Shown here: piece after piece, positions 57,928 through 64,000 of the stretch
How positions within the stretch are numbered: the first letter of the stretch is position 1
Layout of the letters: each line of letters opens with the position of its first letter
From: Gammaproteobacteria bacterium
Lineage (GTDB): Bacteria > Pseudomonadota > Gammaproteobacteria > Burkholderiales > Rhodocyclaceae
Length of the DNA stretch: 64,000 nt
NCBI GenBank assembly: GCA_029289235.1
Contig: JARFTZ010000046.1
Location: 186,001 to 250,000 of the forward strand
Direction of reading: 5' to 3'
The notes under the pieces: model-generated
Told to the model about the DNA's origin: nothing
The model's database searches: none
What the model saw: the letters and a program-made list of their open reading frames with translations, nothing else
Made by a program: the position numbers and the translations under genes

Positions 57928-57964
57928 CCAGCGGTAGCCGCCGAGCGACCAGCTCGATGATCAA

Positions 57965-58528
57965 TTACCAGTGCCGGACACGACCCGTGTCAACGTGAAC
58001 GAACTGGTCATCCGGGTAATAGCCAACGCCCCCGGCACGGGCGGAACGGGCGGCATCGCGCAAATCGGCGAGCGGCACGCCGCCGAGGCGGATGTCGATA
58101 GCCTTGCCCTCCATGTGCAGGCTGTGCTTGGCGACACCACCGTTGCTCGTGCTGCGCAACGTTGCATTCGTGTCCGGGCAACGATAGCCGGAAATGACTT
58201 GAAACGGCTGGTCGCAACGGAGGGAGAGCTTCATCTCGTACAGGAGATCGAATAGTTTCGGATCCATGCGGCCGACACTTCCCGTGTAGTGATCACGCAG
58301 AAAACGGCTGAGGGCGGTTAGCGCATCCGGAACATAGTTGCCGTCGATGGCGTAAGCGATTTCGAGTCGCTCGCCGGTATGCGTGTGGGCGAACTCAAGA
58401 GTGCGTGCCCGGGATGGGAAAGCAAAGGCCGGCCTCGGCGATAGCGGAAGCGGCAGAACAGTTCCTGCGATTGCCAGCTTCGCCAGGTGGCCGAAAAAAC
58501 AGCGGCGTGAGTGCTTGATGTGTTTCAC
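57965..58528 (-). CDS. YcbK/MepK-like murein endopeptidase (DUF882)
   Basis: A 187-residue exported protein. GTG at 58528 starts it after the ldtD stop; the sequence then has RRCFFGHLAKLAIAG, a probable Tat signal. The M15-type zinc ligands are in SGYRCPDTNATLR, HSLHMEGKAIDIRL (His and Asp) and the end VGYYPDDQFVHVDTGRVRHW (His). E. coli MepK (YcbK) cleaves 3-3 crosslinks in peptidoglycan; the neighbouring L,D-transpeptidase makes them. No strong ribosome binding site is visible, so translation may be coupled to the upstream gene. Confidence 0.87.
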   Translation of the reverse strand: MKHIKHSRRCFFGHLAKLAIAGTVLPLPLSPRPAFAFPSRARTLEFAHTHTGERLEIAYAIDGNYVPDALTALSRFLRDHYTGSVGRMDPKLFDLLYEMKLSLRCDQPFQVISGYRCPDTNATLRSTSNGGVAKHSLHMEGKAIDIRLGGVPLADLRDAARSARAGGVGYYPDDQFVHVDTGRVRHW

Positions 58529-58565
58529 GATCGGTTGCTTGATAAATTTACGCGTTTGTTTCTCG

Positions 58566-60146
58566 TCAACAGGACGGAGTCTGTGCCCCGGCGGTCCTGC
58601 GCAACGTCTCATCCAGACGATGGTCTTGCCCGTAAATATCCTGAAAGAAGTATACACGGCCGTCCTCTCCGACTTCGACCGTATTGTAGGCAATGACGAC
58701 GCGCACCGGCTCTGGAAGCCTCAGTGTCGATGAAACGCCTTTCGCCATGGCGTCACGAATCTGTTCGTCAGTCCACTCCGGAACATCCTGAAGAACGAAC
58801 CTGGCAAGCGCCACCGGGTCTTCGACACGAATGCATCCATGGCTGAAATCGCGTCGTTCGCGCAGGAAGAGCCTGGGGGTCGGCGTGTGATGCAGGTAGA
58901 TGTTGTCGTTGTTGGGAAAAACGAACTTGATGTCGCCGAGGGCGTTCAACGGGCCTGGACGCTGGCGAATCCGCATCTGGTTCCGCATCACCTTGTCCAG
59001 GTTTTCCTTGCTGAGCGCACTTGCGACTTGTCCGTCGGCGCTGACGAATTCAAAGCCTTGGCGGCTGAAGTAGGTGGGGTCATGACGCAGGCGGGGAACG
59101 AGTTCCTTTTGGGCGATCGATGGCGGTACGTTCCAGAACGGACTGAATTCGATGAAACGCATTTTCTCGTCGAACAACGGCGTGGGCGTTTTCTCTGCGT
59201 TGCCGATGATGACCTTCATTCTGAGCACTTGATTGATCCTGGCGCCATCGTGCCGGCCGATTTCGTATGCCTGCAGCGTGAGTCCGGGAATATTGATGAC
59301 GATCAGGCGCGGCGAAGGAGAAAAAGGCGTCCAGCGCAGACGTTCCATCGTCAGTTCAATCTGCCTGATGCGGTCAGGCGGAGCAATATTGAGCTGTTCG
59401 AACGTTCGTTTGCCGATGATGCCGTCCGACTCCAGTCCGTGGCGGGACTGGAACGCCTCGACGCCACGGACAAGGTCGCCTTCATAGAGGACAGGCGTGG
59501 GCGTGTAAAAAGGGAGGTCGCCAAGTGCGATGAGGCGTTGTGTCAGGATTGGCAGCGCGGTCCAGGATTCGCCGGGCTCGATCTTTCGTCCGGGCAGCGG
59601 GGGCAGAGGCTCGCGCCAAAGTGCCGCTGTTTCTGGATTGTCGGCCAGAGTCCTGTATCGGACGAGCGCCCGGCGCAGTTCCGAATATTGGGGCGCGGCC
59701 GGGACCGCCCTCCGCACCGCATCAATGAGCCGGTTTTCTCTGACGGCCTCACGCAGAAAAGACGACGCATCAAACTTGTCCGACCCGACCCGGCTGAAGT
59801 TTTCCTCAATCTCGCGTGGATCGACCCGCCCGAGGTGCAAGTCCGTCAGAAACCGGCACATCGCCGTCGTCAGCGCGGCATCGAGCATGGTAAGCGATTC
59901 ATCCGGAAGCGCCGGCCCGGTTCCTGTCGCGGCAAAAGCGTCGCGCAGAGACATCGCGTTATAGTTTTCCGGCCGCAAGCCCTCCTCGCTCGCCGAAGCA
60001 AGAATGGAAACCGCCTGCCGGGCCTGAACGTTCGGACGGCCGCTCTCGAACCAGAGCATGCCGTTGGCGGCGGCGGCGCAACCCAGCAATGCCAGCGCCA
60101 AGGAGAACAGGTAGCGGATGACACCGGGTATGAGCTCGTATTGCAT
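58566..60146 (-). CDS. ldtD: L,D-transpeptidase, YcbB/LdtD-like
   Basis: A 526-residue envelope enzyme. A signal or anchor helix lies at about residues 9-28, a peptidoglycan-binding domain (EAFQSRHGLESDGIIGKRTFEQL near residue 235) precedes the YkuD catalytic domain. The catalytic site is in YLHHTPTPRLF and RRDFSHGCIRVEDPVALA near residue 440 (His and Cys). YcbB forms 3-3 crosslinks and confers beta-lactam tolerance in E. coli. It is followed by the YcbK-like gene 37 bases later, an ordering also seen in enterobacteria. Confidence 0.92.
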   Translation of the reverse strand: MQYELIPGVIRYLFSLALALLGCAAAANGMLWFESGRPNVQARQAVSILASASEEGLRPENYNAMSLRDAFAATGTGPALPDESLTMLDAALTTAMCRFLTDLHLGRVDPREIEENFSRVGSDKFDASSFLREAVRENRLIDAVRRAVPAAPQYSELRRALVRYRTLADNPETAALWREPLPPLPGRKIEPGESWTALPILTQRLIALGDLPFYTPTPVLYEGDLVRGVEAFQSRHGLESDGIIGKRTFEQLNIAPPDRIRQIELTMERLRWTPFSPSPRLIVINIPGLTLQAYEIGRHDGARINQVLRMKVIIGNAEKTPTPLFDEKMRFIEFSPFWNVPPSIAQKELVPRLRHDPTYFSRQGFEFVSADGQVASALSKENLDKVMRNQMRIRQRPGPLNALGDIKFVFPNNDNIYLHHTPTPRLFLRERRDFSHGCIRVEDPVALARFVLQDVPEWTDEQIRDAMAKGVSSTLRLPEPVRVVIAYNTVEVGEDGRVYFFQDIYGQDHRLDETLRRTAGAQTPSC

Positions 60147-60315
60147 CGTTGTTCTGCCGGAAGAATCGTGACGAAAAACGCGGCAAGGCTGGCATCAGTC
60201 TCTTCAATGCAGCTTTGACAGCGAGTTTGCCCGTCTTGTTTGCCTCGGCAATGAGAAGACGGTAAACATGATGCCGGGCAATGGGAGTTTGCCACGGCCA
60301 CCTGGAGTATTGACG

Positions 60316-61086
60316 ATGGAACAGAAGAACGAACTTGACGAAACCGCCAGGAAAATGCGGGAAGCGCGCCGCATCCTGTTCATCACCGGCGCAGGAATCT
60401 CCGCCGACTCGGGATTGCCGACCTATCGCGGCGTCGGCGGTCTGTACAACGAGGGAGAAACGGAAGACGGCCTGTCGATCGAGGAGGCGCTGTCAGGCGA
60501 GTGTTTTTCCGTACGCCCGGACATCACCTGGAAATATCTGTCACGGATCGAACGCAATTGCAGGAACGTACATCCGAACGCCGCGCACCACGCCATTGCG
60601 GAACTCGAACGCGGAGATCAAGGACGGCAGGTTGTTGTACTCACACAGAACATCGATGGATTGCATCTTCAAGCCGGCAGCACGAATGTGATCGAGATCC
60701 ACGGCACACTCGGCGAGCGCTATTGCACCGAGTGCGGGAAACCGGCAGCCGTCGACGTGCCGGGCGACCGGTTCGAGGTACCGCGATGCGTCGAATGCGG
60801 TGCGGTGGTACGCCCCAACGTGGTGCTTTTCGGCGAAATGCTGCCGGAGAAAGCACTCGGACGGCTGTATGACGAACTTGCCGCGGGTTTCGGCATGGTC
60901 GTCGTCATCGGAACGACAGCGGTATTTCCCTATATTTCGGAACCGGTGATGCGTGCCGTGCGGGCAAAAGTGCCGACAGTTGAAATCAATCCGACCCGAA
61001 CCCGACTGAGCGATAGGGTCGATCACTATCTGCCGATGGGAGCCGTCGAGGCCATGTCAGCCATCATCAGGAAGACGGATAGCTAG
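60316..61086 (+). CDS. NAD-dependent protein deacylase, SIR2 (sirtuin) family
   Basis: A 256-residue sirtuin. ATG at 60316 is chosen for GGAG ten bases upstream. NAD-binding motifs ILFITGAGISADSGLPTYR near residue 21 and LTQNIDGLH near residue 115 are intact, with the catalytic His in VIEIHGTLGE. Two Cys pairs, YCTECG and RCVECG near residues 138 and 161, hold the structural zinc. It removes acyl groups from lysines in the cytoplasm. The pattern SGLPTYRGVGGLYN is close to CobB but lacks its long N-terminal extension. It stands alone, divergent from ldtD. Confidence 0.92.
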   Translation: MEQKNELDETARKMREARRILFITGAGISADSGLPTYRGVGGLYNEGETEDGLSIEEALSGECFSVRPDITWKYLSRIERNCRNVHPNAAHHAIAELERGDQGRQVVVLTQNIDGLHLQAGSTNVIEIHGTLGERYCTECGKPAAVDVPGDRFEVPRCVECGAVVRPNVVLFGEMLPEKALGRLYDELAAGFGMVVVIGTTAVFPYISEPVMRAVRAKVPTVEINPTRTRLSDRVDHYLPMGAVEAMSAIIRKTDS

Positions 61087-61161
61087 TGGTCTGTCAGCCT
61101 TGGGGTACGCCGCAGGCGGAAAATCAATGACCTTTTCCGTGGGCAGGCTGCGTGAATTCTG

Positions 61162-61556
61162 TCAACGCCTGCTGGCTGCAAGCCTGCTTCGCGCCATTAG
61201 AGCCAAGGCTGTCCAGAACAAAAATCTGAATGCAAGAGCCCACACTGTGCGAATCTCAAAGGCACCATCGGTCAATATGTGAAGACCGAACACGCCCGCC
61301 ACGATTGCCGTGGTTAGTGTCAGGAAGGTCGCTGCCCCGGGTGACCCAACGAAGGCCATGCCACGCTGCAGCGCCCGACCACTACATATGAGAAACCAGC
61401 AAGAAAGTTGAACCACAACACAAAGCCCACGGCGTTTCCTACGGCAACTCGTGCCTGTGCATCGCCAAACAAGTCCCGACCTCCACTGAAAATGCTCAGC
61501 AGGCCGAAAACGATGGACAGAACGGCCAACGTCTTGAGAACAGGATCATTTTTCAT
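61162..61556 (-). pseudogene. Small membrane-protein gene split by a frameshift
   Basis: Two minus-strand frames together make one typical protein. The first (from 61556) reads KNDPVLKTLAVLSIVFGLLS then FLAGFSYVVVG; the second, in another frame to 61162, continues ALQRGMAFVGSPGAATFLTL and ILTDGAFEIRTVW. The break falls near 61374-61376 in a GGG run; one added G would join the halves as VVGALQRGM. The whole product would be about 130 residues with four transmembrane helices, like a known short inner-membrane family. Either the gene is broken or the sequence has an error. Confidence 0.72.
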
Positions 61557-61752
61557 GGGTGAGTTTCCTGTGTAGAAACACTCCGAAAGCTATTTGGCCG
61601 GTCTTTCACGATAACCCCACGGCCAGCCAGTTCCAGTTTTCTACTAAAGATCTTCGTCTTCACTTGTTCCCCGAACCTCCATTCGTTTGAGGCGAGAAAC
61701 AAGAAAATTTCTATCCGAAGACACTGCCGCCACAACTGTACAAATTGCTCTT

Positions 61753-61781
61753 TTGCTTTTTCTTCATTGCCACTATAAGAT
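61753..61781 (+). promoter_or_regulatory. Candidate promoter for the second TetR gene
   Basis: TTGCTT (61753-61758) and TAAGAT (61776-61781) are 17 bases apart. The -10 part is inside the operator palindrome at 61775-61802, as expected for an autorepressed gene. Confidence 0.4.
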
Positions 61782-61802
61782 AGTAACCGATTACTATCTT
61801 AT
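61775..61802. promoter_or_regulatory. Perfect 28-bp palindromic operator before the TetR gene
   Basis: ATAAGATAGTAA (61775-61786) and TTACTATCTTAT (61791-61802) are exact reverse complements around CCGA. The right arm ends 12 bases before the preferred start codon at 61815. The length, symmetry and position suit a TetR autoregulatory operator that also controls the downstream exporter. Confidence 0.8.
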
Positions 61803-61814
61803 TCAAGGATGATT

Positions 61815-62423
61815 GTGGATACCCCTACAAAGCGCATTCCCGCCGCCGAGCGGCGAGCGGTCACCGTCGAGGCTGTACTGAGCCTAGCTGGCGATCAGAA
61901 CCCGAGCGATATCACGACAGCCGCCATTGCTCAGCGCATGAACGTCACACAAGGCGCCTTGTTTCGGCATTTCCCGAGTAAAGATGCGATTTGGGAAGCC
62001 GTCATGGAGTGGGTGGCGGAACGGCTTCTGGCTCGGATCGACGACGCAGCACACGGCGTCGAATCGCCTTTAGCGGCGATGGAGGCCATGTTCATGACCC
62101 ATGTCGCGTTCGCAGCCGAGCATCCGGGGATGCCGAAGATGGTGTTCAGCGAGCTTCAGCGAGCCGAGCAGACACCCGCCAAGCGGATGGTGCAAACACT
62201 CCTTCAACGTTATGGCAAGCGCCTGCATGGACTCATCGAGAAAGGCAAGGCAACTGGCGAGTTGTACGCAGAACTCGACGTCGAGGCGGCCGCCACGCTC
62301 TTCATCGGAACGGTCCAGGGCTTGGTGATGCAAGCCCTGGTGGCCGGTGACGTCGGCCCCATGCTGGGCGATGCGCCGCGCGTCTTCGCGATCTACCGGC
62401 GTGGAATCGGGAGTTCAAAATGA
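61815..62423 (+). CDS. TetR/AcrR-family regulator of an exporter operon
   Basis: A 202-residue TetR protein. GTG at 61815 is preferred, because AAGGA at 61805-61809 is correctly spaced; ATG at 61809 would overlap that site. The helix-turn-helix lies around residues 30-55 (TAAIAQRMNVTQGALFRHFP). The C-terminal domain contains LIEKGKATGELYAELDVEAA and FIGTVQGLVMQALVAG. Its stop overlaps the next gene by four bases, so regulator and exporter are one transcript under the palindrome at 61775-61802. Confidence 0.9.
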   Translation: MDTPTKRIPAAERRAVTVEAVLSLAGDQNPSDITTAAIAQRMNVTQGALFRHFPSKDAIWEAVMEWVAERLLARIDDAAHGVESPLAAMEAMFMTHVAFAAEHPGMPKMVFSELQRAEQTPAKRMVQTLLQRYGKRLHGLIEKGKATGELYAELDVEAAATLFIGTVQGLVMQALVAGDVGPMLGDAPRVFAIYRRGIGSSK

Positions 62424-63571
62424 AATCTCCGTCATTGCAAAGGCGCACCCTGGGGCTTGTCGCGGTCGTTGTCGCGCTACTCACTCTTTTTGTCTACGTT
62501 GCCGTCCGCTCGGGTCCGCTGGCGCCAGTGGCGGTGACCGTAGCCGAGGTCGAATCGCGCGCGCTCAAGCCCTCGCTGTTTGGTATCGGTACCGTCGAGG
62601 CGCGCTACACGTACAAGATCGGCCCCTCCTTTGCCGGACGGGTGAAACGGCTGGACGTGCACGTCGGAGACCGGGTGAAGGCCGGTCAGATTCTCGGAGA
62701 GATGGACCCGGTCGATCTCGATGACCGAGTCAGCTCCCAGGAATCGGGCCTCAAGCGTGCAGAAGCCGCGTTACGCGAGGCGACGGCGCGACAGTCCTAT
62801 GCCGAAACCCAGGCACGGCGTTATGAGGAACTCCTCGCCGTACGTTCCACGAGCGAAGAAATGGCTGCCACCAAGCGCCAGGAGCGACAAATCGCCGATG
62901 CAGCCCTGTCGGCAGCGCGGGAAGACCTTGCCCGTTCGCGTTCGGATCGCGATGCCGTGGTGGCACAACGGAGCAATCTGCGTTTGATCTCGCCGGTCGA
63001 CGGGGTGGTCCTCCTGCGGGATGCAGACCCCGGGACGACCATCGTCGCGGGCCAAGCCGTGGTGGAGGTAATCGACCCCAAAAGCCTCTGGATCAACGTC
63101 CGTTTCGACCAGATCAGCGCGTCAGGGCTGGCTGCCGACTTGCCTGTCCGCATCGCGCTACGATCGCGCCGGGATCAACTGCTAAATGGCCGCGTGCTGC
63201 GCGTCGAACCGAAAGCCGATGCGGTGACCGAGGAATTGCTGGCCAAAGTCGTTTTCGACACACTGCCCAAATCCTTGCCGGCGATCGGCGAGCTCGCCGA
63301 AGTGACCGTTGATTTGCCGAGGCTCCCCGAGATACCAGTCATTTCCAACGCCGCTATTCGGCGCGACGGCGACAAGGTCGGCGTCTGGCAAGTCGTCGAT
63401 GGCGATCTGCGCTTCACGCCGATCAAACTCGGTACTTCCGATCTTGATGGCTATGTGCAAGTCCTCGACGGACTTCAGGCGGGCGACAAAACAGTGATTC
63501 ACAGCGAAAAGGCGCTGACGGCGAAAAGCCGCGTCAAGATCGTCGAGCGCCTTGTCGGAGCCGCGCGATGA
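62420..63571 (+). CDS. Membrane fusion protein of an ABC-type exporter (HlyD family)
   Basis: A 383-residue adaptor. One N-terminal membrane helix (about residues 11-30), then the first lipoyl half VEARYTYKIGPSFAGRVKRL near residue 60 with VHVGDRVKAGQILGEMD, a coiled coil of about 80 residues, the second half LISPVDGVVLLRDADPG near residue 193, and beta-barrel segments up to the end. It overlaps the TetR gene by four bases and the permease gene by four bases. The partner permease is FtsX-like, so this is a DevB or MacA type adaptor. Confidence 0.9.
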   Translation: MKSPSLQRRTLGLVAVVVALLTLFVYVAVRSGPLAPVAVTVAEVESRALKPSLFGIGTVEARYTYKIGPSFAGRVKRLDVHVGDRVKAGQILGEMDPVDLDDRVSSQESGLKRAEAALREATARQSYAETQARRYEELLAVRSTSEEMAATKRQERQIADAALSAAREDLARSRSDRDAVVAQRSNLRLISPVDGVVLLRDADPGTTIVAGQAVVEVIDPKSLWINVRFDQISASGLAADLPVRIALRSRRDQLLNGRVLRVEPKADAVTEELLAKVVFDTLPKSLPAIGELAEVTVDLPRLPEIPVISNAAIRRDGDKVGVWQVVDGDLRFTPIKLGTSDLDGYVQVLDGLQAGDKTVIHSEKALTAKSRVKIVERLVGAAR

Positions 63572-64000
63572 TCAGCCTCGCCGGCCGCGACATTCACCAT
63601 GCCTGGGGCAAATTTGTCCTTACGGGCTTCGGATTGGGACTGCTCATTGGCGTGACCCTGATCATGGCCGGCGTCTACCGGGGGCTGGTGGAAGACGGCA
63701 GGGCCTTGCTCGACAACAGCGGCGCCGATCTGTGGGTGGTGCAAAAAGACACGCTCGGGCCCTACGCGGAGCCGTCCAGCCTCAATGACGACATCTACCG
63801 GACCGTTCTCGCCATGCCGGGTGTCGACCGCGCTGCGAATGTGACCTACCTAACCATGCAGGTTCGCAAAGGCGAAGAAGACGTGCGTGCCATGGTGGTC
63901 GGCATTGCCCCGGGCTTACCGGGAAGCGCCCCAGGATGGCCACCCTATCTCATTGCGGGACGCCAAATCACTCGCGGCCACTATGAGGCGGTGGCTGACA
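63568..64000 (+). CDS. ABC exporter permease, FtsX/DevC-like (cut by window edge)
   Basis: The first 144 residues of a permease that runs off the right edge. It begins MISLAGRDIHHAWGKFVLTG, then a transmembrane helix at about residues 17-37 (GFGLGLLIGVTLIMAGVYRG) and a large periplasmic domain with ADLWVVQKDTLGPYAEPSS near residue 53 and VDRAANVTYLTMQVRKGEED near 88. This layout (helix, then a periplasmic MacB-PCD-type domain) is typical of MacB/DevC permeases. The ATG overlaps the upstream stop by four bases. An ATPase gene probably follows outside the window. Confidence 0.85.
   Translation, partial: MISLAGRDIHHAWGKFVLTGFGLGLLIGVTLIMAGVYRGLVEDGRALLDNSGADLWVVQKDTLGPYAEPSSLNDDIYRTVLAMPGVDRAANVTYLTMQVRKGEEDVRAMVVGIAPGLPGSAPGWPPYLIAGRQITRGHYEAVAD

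Noticed and set aside
61553-61735. 60-residue open frame on the minus strand between the frameshifted gene and the TetR operator
   Set aside because: No recognisable domain and no ribosome binding site; the region also looks AT-rich and non-coding.

Overview
This is a GC-rich, gene-dense Gram-negative chromosome segment. It most likely comes from a betaproteobacterium, and a Rhodocyclales-like organism is my best guess. That placement rests on protein character and gene order, not on a search. The main clue is the tightly overlapping run ndk-rlmN-pilW-rodZ-ispG-hisS-yfgM-bamB-der; an NnrS protein, TRAP-type acid uptake, DUF3617, DUF748 and DUF454 proteins and a large GGDEF-EAL sensor also fit. 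I saw no rRNA, tRNA, CRISPR array, insertion sequence or prophage.

Layout. 1-4946 (+): stress-kinase cluster with the end of prkA, yeaH (DUF444), a Gfo/Idh/MocA oxidoreductase inserted between the usual partners, and spoVR. 5.0-12.0 kb: an L-tartrate catabolic locus on the minus strand (ttdA-ttdB, TRAP genes P-Q-M, a TtuC/DmlA-like dehydrogenase, a VOC protein), with a divergent LysR regulator. 12.0-16.5 kb: two CPA2 cation/proton antiporters flanking a tandem universal stress protein. 16.5-25.7 kb: the ndk-to-der housekeeping operon, in which most neighbours overlap by 1 or 4 bases. 25.9-31.5 kb: HDOD protein, a LemA plus GIDE/EF-hand pair, an ABC-F ATPase, DUF454 and bacterioferritin. 31.6-38.6 kb: flavoprotein, murI, RidA, class I fumarase, CapA-like phosphatase, thiE and thiM. 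38.7-42.2 kb: an amino-acid-binding lipoprotein, the uracil salvage pair upp-uraA and a small secreted protein. 42.3-50.1 kb: FAH-family hydrolase, GGDEF-EAL sensor, nnrS, slyX, a zinc-ribbon protein, RbgA-like GTPase, methyltransferase. 50.1-52.9 kb: small envelope or unknown proteins. 53.0-57.9 kb: an EmrAB-type tripartite efflux system with a divergent TetR regulator. 57.9-61.1 kb: YcbK and LdtD-like peptidoglycan enzymes and a sirtuin. 61.1-64.0 kb: a frameshifted membrane-protein gene and a second TetR-controlled exporter (TetR, membrane fusion protein, FtsX-type permease cut by the right edge).

How the genes work together. The tartrate locus holds uptake (TRAP), dehydration of L-tartrate to oxaloacetate (TtdAB) and an NAD-dependent tartrate/malate-type dehydrogenase under one LysR regulator. 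A class I fumarase near 34-35.6 kb is a related Fe-S hydratase of the same acid metabolism. The ndk operon links nucleotide balance, translation (rlmN, hisS, der), isoprenoid synthesis (ispG), cell shape (rodZ), pili (pilW) and outer-membrane assembly (bamB). LdtD and YcbK are a make-and-cut pair for 3-3 peptidoglycan crosslinks.

The clearest regulatory sequences are a perfect 28-bp palindrome before the second TetR gene (61775-61802), a perfect 10-bp palindrome beside the NodT promoter (57203-57212), and several intrinsic terminators. The least described items are the LemA/GIDE-EF-hand pair, the oxidoreductase in the prkA-yeaH-spoVR cluster, and the single-base frameshift near 61375. I found no wholly new multi-gene system; the best candidates are ranked in the findings.
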